From Parabacteroides acidifaciens (GTDB lineage Bacteria > Bacteroidota > Bacteroidia > Bacteroidales > Tannerellaceae), in assembly GCF_003363715.1 (NCBI RefSeq), contig NZ_QREV01000011.1, forward strand, positions 45,594 through 109,593: a stretch of DNA of 64,000 nt, in the 5' to 3' direction. The stretch's first letter is position 1; each line of letters starts with the position of its first letter. The translations under genes and the position numbers were made by a program. Positions 41,636-51,069 of the stretch are shown piece after piece. The notes under the pieces were generated by a model. It was given only the letters and a program-made list of their open reading frames with translations. It made no database searches and was not told the DNA's origin.

Positions 41636-42856
41636 ATGAAAAGATATTTACTACTTTTTGCGGCCTTGTGCGTGACGGTGGCCGGATATGCTCAGAAGAA
41701 GGATTTCTCTTATAAGTTTTACGGGCAAGTGCGCGGAGATTTGTTTTATAATTCGCGTGCTAACAGTGAAATCGTGGATGGATTGTTCCATCTGTATCCG
41801 AAAGACAAGAATCCGGATGCGGATGGGAAGGACTTGAATGCTACGGCAAACGGCAGTTTCTATTTGCTGTATTCCCGTTTGGGTGTGGACTTGAAAGGGC
41901 CGAATATCGGGAAGGCTGTGGCTACGGCCAAGTTAGAGGCGGATTTTCGCGGTTCGGGTAGTAACTGGGCGGTTCTGCGTATCCGGCATGCCTACGTCAA
42001 CCTGGATTGGGGGAAGTCGGCAGTGTTGATCGGGCAGACCTGGCATCCGCTGTTCGGAGATGTCTTTCCGCAGATGCTGAACCTGTCGACTGGGGCGCCT
42101 TTCCAACCGTTTAACCGTAGCCCGATGATTCGTTACCGGTACACGTCCGGTAAAGGCTTACAGCTGACCGGGGCAGCGATATGGCAGTTGCAATATCTCT
42201 CTGCCGGGCCGAACGGGAAGAGTGAGGAATATATAAAGAACAGCTGCATTCCGGAAATCTATGTTTCGGCCGATTATAAAGCGGACGGACTGATCGCCGG
42301 TGTCGGTATGGAAGTGCTGTCTTTGAAACCGCGTCAGCAGACAACGGTAGGCGACCATATATATAAGGTAAGCGAGCGGGTGACCGCCTTGTCTTTTGAA
42401 GCCCATGCCAAATATACGACGCAGGACTGGTTGGTTTCCGGCAAGACTTTGCTGGCGTCGAACCTGACACAGGCTTGTATGTTAGGCGGCTATGCCGTGA
42501 CATCGATAGACCCGCGGACGGGTGAACAGGAATATACGCCTTACCGCCATTCCATGACCTGGCTGAATGTGGTGTACGGCAAGAAGTGGAAGCCGGGACT
42601 TTTTGTCGGCTATCTGAAGAACTTGGGAACGGGGAAGACGATCGCCGGGCCGACTTACGGTGTTGGACTGGATGTAGACCAGGTGTTTACAACCAATCTG
42701 CAACTCTCATACAATCTGCCTCACTGGAAGTTAGGGCTGGAATACAGCCCGTCGCTTGCCTGGTATGGCGATATGAATGCGAAGAACGGTAAAATAGAGA
42801 ATACCCATTCGGTGACGAACCACCGCGTCTTGGGTGTCATGATTTATACATTCTGA
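41636..42856 (+). CDS. Outer-membrane porin-like beta-barrel protein (DcaP-like), copy 2
   Basis: A 406-aa paralogue of the 18756 protein. Both open with KKDF-YKFYG-VRGDLFYNSR and share GKDLNA--NGSFY, LIG-TWHPLFG-VFP-MLNLSTGAPFQPFNRSP, EEYIKNSC-PE and a final THSVTNHR-LG. The signal peptide is YLLLFAALCVTVAGYAQ. It is a predicted trimer-type barrel in the outer membrane; substrate unknown. The start 41636 follows the promoter; the longer frame from 41585 would begin within the -33/-7 region. The stop overlaps the next start (TGATG), the same arrangement as copy 1. Confidence 0.78.
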   Translation: MKRYLLLFAALCVTVAGYAQKKDFSYKFYGQVRGDLFYNSRANSEIVDGLFHLYPKDKNPDADGKDLNATANGSFYLLYSRLGVDLKGPNIGKAVATAKLEADFRGSGSNWAVLRIRHAYVNLDWGKSAVLIGQTWHPLFGDVFPQMLNLSTGAPFQPFNRSPMIRYRYTSGKGLQLTGAAIWQLQYLSAGPNGKSEEYIKNSCIPEIYVSADYKADGLIAGVGMEVLSLKPRQQTTVGDHIYKVSERVTALSFEAHAKYTTQDWLVSGKTLLASNLTQACMLGGYAVTSIDPRTGEQEYTPYRHSMTWLNVVYGKKWKPGLFVGYLKNLGTGKTIAGPTYGVGLDVDQVFTTNLQLSYNLPHWKLGLEYSPSLAWYGDMNAKNGKIENTHSVTNHRVLGVMIYTF

Positions 42857-43743
42857 TGAAAAAGATATTGGTTGTCGGAGCAAACGGCTTTACCGGGCGG
42901 AGAATCCTGGATTGCTTTTCAGGGAATGAAGCCTATGAGGTGGTTGGCTGTTCCTTTCATCCGGATATCCGGCCGGAAGGAAAGCATACGTTTGTCCGGG
43001 TGGATATAAACGACTATCCCGCTGTCAAGGCTTTGCTCGACCATGTCTGTCCGGATGTGGTGGTCAACTGTTCAGCCCTTTCTGTCCCCGATTACTGCGA
43101 GCAACATCGCGAAGAGGCTTATGCGACCAATGTTTCGGCGGTCGGGAACCTGGCGCATTGTTGTGAACATCTGGGAAGCCGCCTGATTCATCTGTCGACC
43201 GATTTCGTGTTCGACGGGAAAAGCGACCGGCTTTATACGGAGGAAGATATTCCTGCTCCGGTCAACTATTATGGACTGACCAAGTATCAGGGAGAACAGG
43301 CAGTTGCCGGGATAAGCCGTAATTATGCAGTCGTCCGTGTGGTTGTCGTCTATGGAAAGGCGTTGCCCGGACAGCACGGGAATATCCTGCAACTGGTCAA
43401 GAACCGCCTGGAGGCAGGGCAGGAGATACGGGTCGTTTCCGACCAATACCGTACGCCGACTTGGGTGGCGGATATTGTGGACGGCGTGGAGCGGCTGATG
43501 CATACCGGCAATAACGGCATTTATCATATCTGTGGCGGAGAACGGCTCTCGATTGCTGAAATGGCTTATCGTGTAGCCGATTACTTCGGATTGGACCGCA
43601 CTCTGATCCGTCCGGTTACGACGGAAGAGATGAACGAGGCGACACCGCGTCCGCGCAATAGCGGATTAAGTATCGAAAAAGCCATACGCGAACTGGCATA
43701 TGCTCCGCATACGCTGGAGGAAGGATTGGGAGAACTTAAATAA
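42856..43743 (+). CDS. dTDP-4-dehydrorhamnose reductase-like NAD(P)-dependent sugar-nucleotide enzyme
   Basis: A 295-aa extended-SDR protein of the RmlD type. The nucleotide-binding motif is KILVVGANGFTGRRILDCF, followed by DVVVNCSALSVPDYCEQHRE, the active-site region LIHLSTDFVFDGKSDRLYTE and YYGLTKYQGEQAV (YxxxK). RmlD reduces dTDP-4-keto-rhamnose; no other rml genes are near, so a related reductase role is equally possible. Its ATG overlaps the porin stop (TGATG). The pairing with an outer-membrane protein is unexpected. Confidence 0.8.
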   Translation: MKKILVVGANGFTGRRILDCFSGNEAYEVVGCSFHPDIRPEGKHTFVRVDINDYPAVKALLDHVCPDVVVNCSALSVPDYCEQHREEAYATNVSAVGNLAHCCEHLGSRLIHLSTDFVFDGKSDRLYTEEDIPAPVNYYGLTKYQGEQAVAGISRNYAVVRVVVVYGKALPGQHGNILQLVKNRLEAGQEIRVVSDQYRTPTWVADIVDGVERLMHTGNNGIYHICGGERLSIAEMAYRVADYFGLDRTLIRPVTTEEMNEATPRPRNSGLSIEKAIRELAYAPHTLEEGLGELK

Positions 43744-43768
43744 ATCCTATACATAACACTAACCTAAG

Positions 43769-45520
43769 ATGAAGATGAAACAATGTATTTTATTTGTATT
43801 CTTTTCTCTTATTCAAATGAGCAGCCTTGGCGCTTCGAACAGCCCGGACAGTCTGTTTACGGATGAATATATCGAGAGTATCTGTCTCAATGAACCCAAA
43901 CGGGCACTCGCTTTGCTGGATGAGGCCGAGCAGCTGAAAAAGATGCCGCCTTACCGGATTGACTATCTGCGTTGCCTGGTCTATCACAACGGTATGGAGC
44001 AATACCGGATTGCACTCGATTATGCCAATAAAGCATACCACAGCGATTTCATCCAGAATGACCCTATGTGGAAATATAGCCTGCTCGATATGATGTCTAA
44101 TGCCTGCTTGCAGCTTAGTGATTATGAAGCTTGCATCCGGTATGTTGTAGAGGGGACAAAGTCGGCACGGGAGATCGGCGACAAAAGCGGAGAGGCCAAT
44201 ATGATGCTTATGCATGGAGAGGCTAAAAGGAAAATGGGATTGAAGGCGGAGGCTGAAACCTATTTTCTGCAGGCGATCGAGATACAGAAGAAAGTCGTTG
44301 CTTCCACCCGCGACTGGCACGATGTAGACGATCTTCTTTATTCATACGGGACGTTGATTTCGGCTTACCAGGAAGATGGGAAGTATGAGGCTGCGATCGG
44401 TCTGCTTCCGGAATATGAACGGCTGATGGATAAGCTGAAGAAAATGCCGGACTTGCCGGATGGGCTTTGCGATCTGCGCTATGCCAGTGAGTATGCTGCG
44501 TTTGCCTGCATTTATGCACAGAATGGGGAACAGGAAACAGCCCGGAAGTATTATTTGAAATATCTCGAAACAAATTATGCTTCTTCAATCGAAGGAGAAC
44601 CCATCCGGATTGAATATTTGCTTAATAGCGGACAGTATAAGGAAGCGCTTCAGTATATCGGAAAGGAGAAGCAACGCTATGTCGACAATGGTGAAACGAT
44701 CAGCTTCGAATATTTGCGTTATGCCCTTGAATATGAGGAAAGGGCACTGGCCGGACTGGGAGACTATAAGGCGCTGGCCGAAACCCGTAAGCAGATGCTT
44801 GCCGTGACCGATAGCCTGAACAGCAGGGACAAAGCCAATGCGGCTCTGGAGCTGTCAACCCTCTATGAAACAAATGAAAAGAATGAGCAGATACGGATAC
44901 AGGCTGATAAGCTGTACCGGGAACGCATCTTCCTGATTGCTTCCTTGGTTGTACTTTTCCTGTCGCTGGCCGTCATCTCTTTTATTGTCCATAGTCTGCG
45001 TGCTACGCGAAGGAAGAACCGGATATTGGTGCAACAGATTGACGAAATGCTGGATTACCAGGAAGAATTGCACCGGGCAAAGAAGGCTATGCTGGATTCG
45101 GCTGCCACGTTTGCATCCGAAGAGTTGCCCGCCGGCACATTTGATTCTGAGGAGCTGCCCGCCGACACGTCTGAATCTGAGCGGAAACTTTTCGAGTTGA
45201 TGGATATGACGATCGATAGTGAGAAAATGTTCTTGGATCCGGATATCAACCGGGATGCGCTGATTAAGCGTTTCGGCATTCTCAAGAACTCGTTTGCGCA
45301 ATTTATACAAACGTATGCTGGTACAAACTTCAACGGGTATATCAATAATAAGCGGATCGATTATTCCGTTCTCTTGTTGCGGGATGAGGCGAATTATACA
45401 ATCCAGGCTGTTTCCGATGATTCCGGTTTTAGTAATGTCCGGACTTTCCATCGTGTTTTCCGTGATCGATACGGAATTACGCCTGCTGAATATAGGAAGA
45501 ACATGACCCGGAAGGCATAA
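43769..45520 (+). CDS. TPR sensor fused to a cytoplasmic AraC-type DNA-binding domain
   Basis: A 583-aa membrane regulator. The N-terminal signal/anchor (QCILFVFFSLIQMSSLGASN) is followed by TPR-like helices (about 30-360; YRIALDYANKAYHSDFIQND, GEANMMLMHGEAKRKMGLKA). A membrane helix lies at about 390-410 (IFLIASLVVLFLSLAVISFI), then a coiled coil, and an AraC HTH at the end (INRDALIKRFGILKNSFAQF, FSNVRTFHRVFRDRYGITPA, EYRKNM). This layout is known from Bacteroidales one-component regulators with periplasmic sensing. A tandem 10-aa repeat, SEELPAGTFD/SEELPADTSE, lies between coil and HTH (45116-45175). Targets may be neighbouring porin genes; not shown. Confidence 0.88.
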   Translation: MKMKQCILFVFFSLIQMSSLGASNSPDSLFTDEYIESICLNEPKRALALLDEAEQLKKMPPYRIDYLRCLVYHNGMEQYRIALDYANKAYHSDFIQNDPMWKYSLLDMMSNACLQLSDYEACIRYVVEGTKSAREIGDKSGEANMMLMHGEAKRKMGLKAEAETYFLQAIEIQKKVVASTRDWHDVDDLLYSYGTLISAYQEDGKYEAAIGLLPEYERLMDKLKKMPDLPDGLCDLRYASEYAAFACIYAQNGEQETARKYYLKYLETNYASSIEGEPIRIEYLLNSGQYKEALQYIGKEKQRYVDNGETISFEYLRYALEYEERALAGLGDYKALAETRKQMLAVTDSLNSRDKANAALELSTLYETNEKNEQIRIQADKLYRERIFLIASLVVLFLSLAVISFIVHSLRATRRKNRILVQQIDEMLDYQEELHRAKKAMLDSAATFASEELPAGTFDSEELPADTSESERKLFELMDMTIDSEKMFLDPDINRDALIKRFGILKNSFAQFIQTYAGTNFNGYINNKRIDYSVLLLRDEANYTIQAVSDDSGFSNVRTFHRVFRDRYGITPAEYRKNMTRKA

Positions 45521-45545
45521 GGGCCGCATCAGCCGGCGTGCAATA

Positions 45546-45681
45546 AAAAAGGCGGTGTCGAAAGTGCCTCGTTCCCGCGTTTGACGCGGGATCGCATTAG
45601 AACCGGCGATATGAATAAAGCTTGTTCTTTTGCGGCCCCGCGTCAAGCGCGGGGACAAGAATGTTTCAACACCGCCTTTTT
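45546..45681. terminator. Long bidirectional terminator structure with nested hairpins
   Basis: AAAAAGGCGGTGT (45546-45558) pairs with ACACCGCCTTTTT (45669-45681), between the convergent TPR-AraC and asd genes. Two inner hairpins lie in the loop: CCCGCGT-TTG-ACGCGGG (45574-45590) and CCCCGCG-TCAAG-CGCGGGG (45636-45654). The outer stem with flanking A and T runs serves both strands. Confidence 0.75.
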
Positions 45682-45699
45682 ATTATAAAGCGGATTATC

Positions 45700-46710
45700 T
45701 TATCCGATATTCTTCACCTTCAACAGGTATTCAGCAATCTGTACGGCGTTCAAAGCGGCGCCTTTCTTGATCTGGTCGCTTACCGTCCAGAAAGTCAGAC
45801 CGTTCGGATTCGTAATGTCTTTGCGGATGCGGCCAACGTAAACAGGGTCTTTTCCGGCGATGAACAACGGCATCGGATAGTCTTTCTTTGCTGGTTCGTC
45901 CTGCAGGATAACGCCTTCGGCTTCGGCAAAAGCCTTGCGGGCTTCTTCCACGCTTACGGGACGTTCTGTTTCTACCCAGGTTGCTTCGCTGTGGGCACGC
46001 ATAACCGGGACGCGGACACAAGTAGCGCTCACTTCGATGTCGGAGTGCATGATCTTGCGTGTTTCGTTGTACATCTTCATTTCTTCCTTGGTGTAGCCGT
46101 TATCCGTAAATACGTCTACGTGAGGAATCACGTTGTAAGCCAGTTGGTAAGCGAACTTTTCCACTGTCGGTTCTTCGCCTTTCAACAGCTGTTCATATTG
46201 TTTTACCAGTTCAGCCATAGCTGTCGCGCCGGCACCGCTGGCTGCCTGATAGGTCGATACGTGTACACGCTTAATGTGCGACAGGCCCTCGATTGCCTTC
46301 AATGCAACGACCATCTGGATGGTAGTACAGTTCGGATTGGCAATGATACCGCGCGGACGATTCAGTGCATCTTCCGGGTTTACTTCGGGAACTACCAAAG
46401 GTACGTCGTTATCCATGCGGAATGCGCTGGAATTATCGATCATCACAGTTCCATGTTTTGTAATGGTTTCTGCGAACTCGACAGAAGTACCGCCACCGGC
46501 CGAAACAAAAGCAACATCGATTCCCTTAAAGTCGTCGTTATGCTTAAGCTCCTTGACGGTAATCTGTTTACCACGGAAGGTATAAACACGTCCGGCACTG
46601 CGAGATGAGCCAAAAAGCACCAGCTCATCCATCGGGAAGTTTCTCTCGTCGAGTACACGCAGGAATTCTTGTCCTACGGCTCCACTTACTCCTACAATTG
46701 CTACTTTCAT
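45700..46710 (-). CDS. asd: Aspartate-semialdehyde dehydrogenase
   Basis: A 336-aa enzyme. The NADP-binding start is [20 protein letters not shown], with [15 protein letters not shown], the catalytic Cys in [16 protein letters not shown], and [16 protein letters not shown]. The His region appears as [18 protein letters not shown]. It makes aspartate semialdehyde for lysine/DAP, threonine and methionine. Start 46710 (MKVAIVG) is preferred over a GTG three codons upstream. Confidence 0.95.
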   Translation of the reverse strand: MKVAIVGVSGAVGQEFLRVLDERNFPMDELVLFGSSRSAGRVYTFRGKQITVKELKHNDDFKGIDVAFVSAGGGTSVEFAETITKHGTVMIDNSSAFRMDNDVPLVVPEVNPEDALNRPRGIIANPNCTTIQMVVALKAIEGLSHIKRVHVSTYQAASGAGATAMAELVKQYEQLLKGEEPTVEKFAYQLAYNVIPHVDVFTDNGYTKEEMKMYNETRKIMHSDIEVSATCVRVPVMRAHSEATWVETERPVSVEEARKAFAEAEGVILQDEPAKKDYPMPLFIAGKDPVYVGRIRKDITNPNGLTFWTVSDQIKKGAALNAVQIAEYLLKVKNIG

Positions 46711-46805
46711 TTTGAGCACTAATTAATTTGTTTATCGAAAAAATAGTATAACTTTACAGCGTGTATGAAAGCACAGTGCTTCCAATGCTACAACGCTTTG
46801 GGGTG

Positions 46806-46813
46806 CAAAGATA
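46806..46813 (-). promoter_or_regulatory. asd -7 box
   Basis: TATCTTTG on the minus strand, giving a leader of about 90 nt before asd. It overlaps the region upstream of the divergent lamin-tail gene. Confidence 0.45.
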
Positions 46814-46841
46814 TACAAATTATAAACAAAACTGTAAGACT

Positions 46842-49202
46842 ATGAAACAATTTATTCTTTTTCTCTTCGTATTACTTCCTTTTTGTGTAAGTTCACAGGT
46901 AAATGAGATGTTTGACGGGCCGGAGATTGATTCGGCTAATCCTTGGTATGTGGACTCTGCCGGATTCTTTGTAAAAGACGGACGTTTAGTGTTCGACGCA
47001 AGCCGGAGGGCTAAGGGTGTTCATACGGCCATGCTGGATATTCCGTATGCGGATAATATGGAATGGATGTTTGATGTCTATTTTTCTTATAAGCCGACGA
47101 GTAATAATAATGTAAGGGTCTTTGCATATGCGACGGGAGCGCCTACGGATATTGCCTATTTCGTACAAGTTGGCCATAATGATGGAAATGTGTCTTTGTA
47201 TTCATGGCCTCTTTCTGCCAAAACTCCACAAAGGAAAATAAAAGGCAGGATGTATCTGTTAAAGAAGGGAACTAACTCGGTCCGGGTAAAATTGACTTTG
47301 GAGAACAACTCAAAATTAACGTTATATACGCGTTTGGAGGATGAAGATTGCTTTTATAAAGAGGGGGAATACAAAATCATTTCATCGGGGATTCGGAAGG
47401 CTGGGACTTTAAACCTGCAATGCCGATATCAGGCTGCTTCAGCCGACAATATGATCACTTCTTTTGATAATATCATCGTTTCCGACCAAATAACTCCGAC
47501 TCCTCTCGAGCCGGAAGAAGGACCGGAAGAACCGGATCAACCGGATGAAGATATAAAGACTCCTTCTTTGCCGGATTTGGAGCAAGAAAATGCGACTGAA
47601 CTTCTTTTGATATTCCATGATCCTGTAGATCCTGTCCAATATCAAATTACTTTATCGGAAGTAGGCGATGCTGATGAAGTTTATATCTCAGAGGATAGTA
47701 AAATACTGAAGGCCGTATGGAAGGAAGCTTTGTTGAAAGGTCAAACTTATACTTTATATTATTCCGGAATATTTGATAAGTCCGGTAATGAGTGTAAGGG
47801 CGATACAACGTTCATCTCTGCTTATGGAGAGGAAAAGCCGGAACCGGGTAAACCCGGAACAATCTTGATTAACGAAATCATGGCAGACCCGAACGGACTG
47901 AAAGATTTAGCAAAAACGGAATATATAGAGTTGTATAATATGTCAGGGAAAGAGCTGTCGCTTAAAGGTTGGCAACTTATATATGGTAAGGAAAAGCCAA
48001 AGTCGATAGGAAATGTCAGTATTCCAGTGGCAGGTTATATGGTTTTATACAGATCGGGAAGAGATATGAAAGTTGATAATCAAGGCATAGCTGTTCCGAT
48101 GGATGATTTCCCTTCACAATTGGCTAATGCTGGTAAGGACTTGCAATTATGGGATGCTTCAGGAAATGTGATCGATGAAGTAACCTATGCCAAAGCCACA
48201 GCCGGTAAATCCTGGGAGCGTTCTGCCTCCGGTTGGCATCTGTCTACTGATCCTCGCGGCGGAACGCCCGGTTCTGTCAACTCCTCCCCGTCTTCGGACG
48301 AAGAGGAACCGCCTGTGGACCCGGATAAACCGGAAGAACCCGATAAACCGGATACTCCCGTAGTTACAGATCCCATCCTGCCCGGTGAGATTGTCTTTAA
48401 TGAACTGCTGCCAGATCCTTATGCCGGAGGCAGCGAATATCTGGAATTGTATAACCGTTCCGGCAAGCCCCTGTCTGTGTCAACTCTTTCCCTTGCGGTC
48501 CGTAAATCGGACGGGACGCTTAGTACGCGTTATCCTTTGGCCGCTATTGTCCGGAAGCTGGAAGCTAAAAGTTATATTTTGCTGACAAAAGATGTGGAAA
48601 GTGTTTCCTCTTTTTACGAGATCGCTGAACCGTCTGCACTTCATCAGCTATCCAAATTGCCGATTCTTGCCAATACGGCTTCTACTTTAGTATTGTTTCG
48701 TACCGCAGATGGAGAAGTGATAGACGAAGTTTCTTATTCCTCCAAATGGCATGCCTCTTCTGTTAAGAACCGGAAGGGTGTTGCTTTGGAACGCATCGAT
48801 CCGGATGCCGCCACACAAAATCCGTCCAACTGGACCTCTGCTTCCGAAACGGCTGGTTTCGGCACTCCCGGCTATCAGAACTCCCAATATGGGAATCCTT
48901 CTTCCGAAGGTTCAACCGGGATAGAACCGCCTGTCTGGATAGAGGAATCCGGCAGTTACCGCATATCCTACCTGCTCGATCGCCCGGGTTATAACTGTCG
49001 TGCATTTGTTTTCAACACATCTGGCATACGTGTTGCCGAGATTGCCAACCATCAACTGTTAGGCACGTCCGGCGAACTGACTTGGAGCGGCATTGCCAAC
49101 AGTGGCAGCGCACTACCACCAGGCATCTATATCTTTTATGCCGAAATCTATCACCCGGACGGAGTCGTGAAACGCTATAAGAAAGCGTTCCTGATACGGT
49201 GA
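46842..49202 (+). CDS. Secreted multidomain protein with two lamin-tail domains
   Basis: A 786-aa protein: signal peptide (QFILFLFVLLPFCVSSQ), an N-terminal beta-sandwich (about 20-220; DGPEIDSANPWYVDSAG), a proline/glutamate linker (PLEPEEGPEEPDQPDED), an Ig-like unit, lamin-tail domain 1 (GTILINEIMADPNGLKDLAK, TEYIELYNMSGKELSLKGW), a second P/D/E linker, lamin-tail domain 2 (GEIVFNELLPDPYAGGSEYL, ELYNRSGKPLSVSTL), and a C-terminal FlgD-like module (GELTWSGIANSGSALPPGIY). The final module resembles sorting domains of Bacteroidota secretion systems, but no conserved cargo end motif is certain. Start 46842 directly precedes the signal peptide. Confidence 0.88.
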   Translation: MKQFILFLFVLLPFCVSSQVNEMFDGPEIDSANPWYVDSAGFFVKDGRLVFDASRRAKGVHTAMLDIPYADNMEWMFDVYFSYKPTSNNNVRVFAYATGAPTDIAYFVQVGHNDGNVSLYSWPLSAKTPQRKIKGRMYLLKKGTNSVRVKLTLENNSKLTLYTRLEDEDCFYKEGEYKIISSGIRKAGTLNLQCRYQAASADNMITSFDNIIVSDQITPTPLEPEEGPEEPDQPDEDIKTPSLPDLEQENATELLLIFHDPVDPVQYQITLSEVGDADEVYISEDSKILKAVWKEALLKGQTYTLYYSGIFDKSGNECKGDTTFISAYGEEKPEPGKPGTILINEIMADPNGLKDLAKTEYIELYNMSGKELSLKGWQLIYGKEKPKSIGNVSIPVAGYMVLYRSGRDMKVDNQGIAVPMDDFPSQLANAGKDLQLWDASGNVIDEVTYAKATAGKSWERSASGWHLSTDPRGGTPGSVNSSPSSDEEEPPVDPDKPEEPDKPDTPVVTDPILPGEIVFNELLPDPYAGGSEYLELYNRSGKPLSVSTLSLAVRKSDGTLSTRYPLAAIVRKLEAKSYILLTKDVESVSSFYEIAEPSALHQLSKLPILANTASTLVLFRTADGEVIDEVSYSSKWHASSVKNRKGVALERIDPDAATQNPSNWTSASETAGFGTPGYQNSQYGNPSSEGSTGIEPPVWIEESGSYRISYLLDRPGYNCRAFVFNTSGIRVAEIANHQLLGTSGELTWSGIANSGSALPPGIYIFYAEIYHPDGVVKRYKKAFLIR

Positions 49203-49214
49203 TAATTTGTCGAT

Positions 49215-50354
49215 TTATTCATAAACCGCCTTATACCAACTTACCCGTTCCTTGTACCAGTCGAATATCTTAGAGAAGGACTGTTTGGGTTGCGGGACGA
49301 AAACGGTCAGGCCGCAATAACTGTTTACCGGTAAGGCGTTAGAGGGATAGCCGTAGGCATAATACGCCTTTGGAGTATGGGCTTTATATAAAACAGCTTT
49401 TTCCAGACAATCGGTGAAATTGCTGTATTGCTCGGCTGTTGCCAATTGTTTTATATAATCAGCCATATCATATAACATTCCCGGACTGCGGTACAAATAT
49501 TCCAACTGTTGCATCTCGGAAAGGTTAATGCCATAGATGTCGCTTTCCGTCTTGTCGGCTAATATGTCGTGCACGGCGTTTTTCAGATTCTCCAGTTCGC
49601 TTGTCTTTGTCAGCGACACGGTTGCGTATGGATAAGAGTCATTGAGATAGTAGTTGTAGAATGTCTCGCCGACCTTTTCCAGTTGCAAGTCTGTGGCAAA
49701 CAATTGTGGCATCATCTGGGCATAAGGCCATCCGTCTGCCATCGTTTCGGTAGGCGAAGCCAAAATATAATCCGCTTTATTTCTAAGCTCATAGGTGCAC
49801 TCCACGCTTGCCATATAGCAGGCATCGAACAGAATGAAGTCAAATACATGATCCGGCAAACCTTTTGCCAGATCGTCTATCTCCAACCAGTTGCTGCCGT
49901 CCTGGCCAAATGCTTTCAGCATATTCTGGTAGTCGGAAGGAAGCCAGGCTGTCCCGTGGCTCCATAAATCCAAGCCATAGCTGTCTGCCGGATATAGGGA
50001 TATCACTTCTTTGATCACGCTTAGCATCACGGACGGATCCGCCGAGTTTTGCTTTTCGTAGTCTTTGATGTGGAATTTATTTACAATGCCGTTCTCTTCC
50101 TTGATTTGGAGAAGTTCCGGATTCGATCCCTTCGGGGCATAGTAAACGATCAGATTACCTCCGTTGAGGTTTTTAGCAGTTGCTCCCTCTACCATGCTTG
50201 CAATGTTTTTAGCGGCATAACTGTCGAGGCTGTTGTTTGCCATCATATAAACTAAAATGGTACGTGTTGGACGGGGTTCCGGAGTTTCGTCATCCGAACA
50301 ACCGGTAAATCCCAGACAAAGGGTGATAAATAGTGCGATAAGTTTAAATTTCAT
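49215..50354 (-). CDS. Clostripain-family (C11) cysteine peptidase lipoprotein
   Basis: A 379-aa lipoprotein (lipobox LGFTGC). The C11 fold is shown by TRTILVYMMANNSLDSYAAK, the catalytic His in SYGLDLWSHGTAWLPSDY and the catalytic Cys in FDFILFDACYMASVECTYEL. Both catalytic residues are present. Such lipoproteins are frequent in Bacteroidales and cut after basic residues; the substrate here is unknown. The gene is 12 bp from the convergent lamin-tail gene. Confidence 0.92.
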   Translation of the reverse strand: MKFKLIALFITLCLGFTGCSDDETPEPRPTRTILVYMMANNSLDSYAAKNIASMVEGATAKNLNGGNLIVYYAPKGSNPELLQIKEENGIVNKFHIKDYEKQNSADPSVMLSVIKEVISLYPADSYGLDLWSHGTAWLPSDYQNMLKAFGQDGSNWLEIDDLAKGLPDHVFDFILFDACYMASVECTYELRNKADYILASPTETMADGWPYAQMMPQLFATDLQLEKVGETFYNYYLNDSYPYATVSLTKTSELENLKNAVHDILADKTESDIYGINLSEMQQLEYLYRSPGMLYDMADYIKQLATAEQYSNFTDCLEKAVLYKAHTPKAYYAYGYPSNALPVNSYCGLTVFVPQPKQSFSKIFDWYKERVSWYKAVYE

Positions 50355-50385
50355 ATGCCCCCAATACTGAATAAATTATTTTCGA

Positions 50386-50393
50386 CAAAGATA
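50386..50393 (-). promoter_or_regulatory. Clostripain gene -7 box
   Basis: TATCTTTG on the minus strand about 32 nt before the ATG at 50354. Confidence 0.45.
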
Positions 50394-50458
50394 TACAATT
50401 AATCCGTTTGGTATGTGTATTTAATATCAAATGTGTTTATATACAAATAGATTTTACA

Positions 50459-50466
50459 TATCTTTG
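50459..50466 (+). promoter_or_regulatory. DUF3575 gene -7 box
   Basis: TATCTTTG followed by a 32-nt leader to the ATG at 50499. Confidence 0.5.
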
Positions 50467-50498
50467 TTTCTTAATACGATTGGTAAATCAACGAGAAT

Positions 50499-51062
50499 AT
50501 GTCTATGAAGAGGCTATACTTTGTTTTTCTTTGTTTGTGTTGCGCTCTCTGTGCCCGGTCGCAGGTGGTTGCTGTTAAGACAAATTTACTGTATGATGCG
50601 ACCACCACTTTCAATTTAGGGGCAGAGGTTGCATTTAATAAACATTTTTCACTGGATATATCGGGCAATTATAATCCTTGGACTTTTTCGGAGGATAAAT
50701 CCATTAAGCACTGGCTGGTGCAGCCGGAGGTGCGTTATTGGTTGCACGAACGGTTTAACGGGCATTTCTTTGGTGTTCATGGGCTGTATGCCGATTATGA
50801 TGTGGCCGGCAAAACACTCTTGAATGTGATGAAATCCGGCTATGCTTATGATGGTAATGCCTACGGAGGCGGCCTTTCGTATGGTTACCAGCTGTATCTT
50901 TCTCCTCATTGGAATATCGAATTTACAGCCGGCGTCGGATATGTCCGGTTCAAATATGACAAAACACCTTTCCCTTCAAACCAGGAGTCGGAAGGTAGTT
51001 ATCGAAACAACTATTTCGGACCGACCAAGTTGGGGGTAAGTATTATCTATATTATTAAATAA
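50499..51062 (+). CDS. DUF3575 family outer-membrane protein
   Basis: A 187-aa protein with signal peptide (LYFVFLCLCCALCARSQ). The mature start VVAVKTNLLYDATTTFNLGA EVAF is the hallmark of DUF3575, followed by beta strands with aromatic ends (YNPWTFSEDKSIKHWLVQPE; VRYWLHERFNGHFFGVHGLY; YGYQLYLSPHWNIEFTAGVG). It is probably a small beta-barrel. In Bacteroidales these genes often precede DUF3868 and major fimbrial genes. Here the DUF3868-like gene follows after 7 bp, but no fimbrillin gene does. Methionine three codons later is an alternative start. Confidence 0.88.
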   Translation: MSMKRLYFVFLCLCCALCARSQVVAVKTNLLYDATTTFNLGAEVAFNKHFSLDISGNYNPWTFSEDKSIKHWLVQPEVRYWLHERFNGHFFGVHGLYADYDVAGKTLLNVMKSGYAYDGNAYGGGLSYGYQLYLSPHWNIEFTAGVGYVRFKYDKTPFPSNQESEGSYRNNYFGPTKLGVSIIYIIK

Positions 51063-51069
51063 GAGCCTT

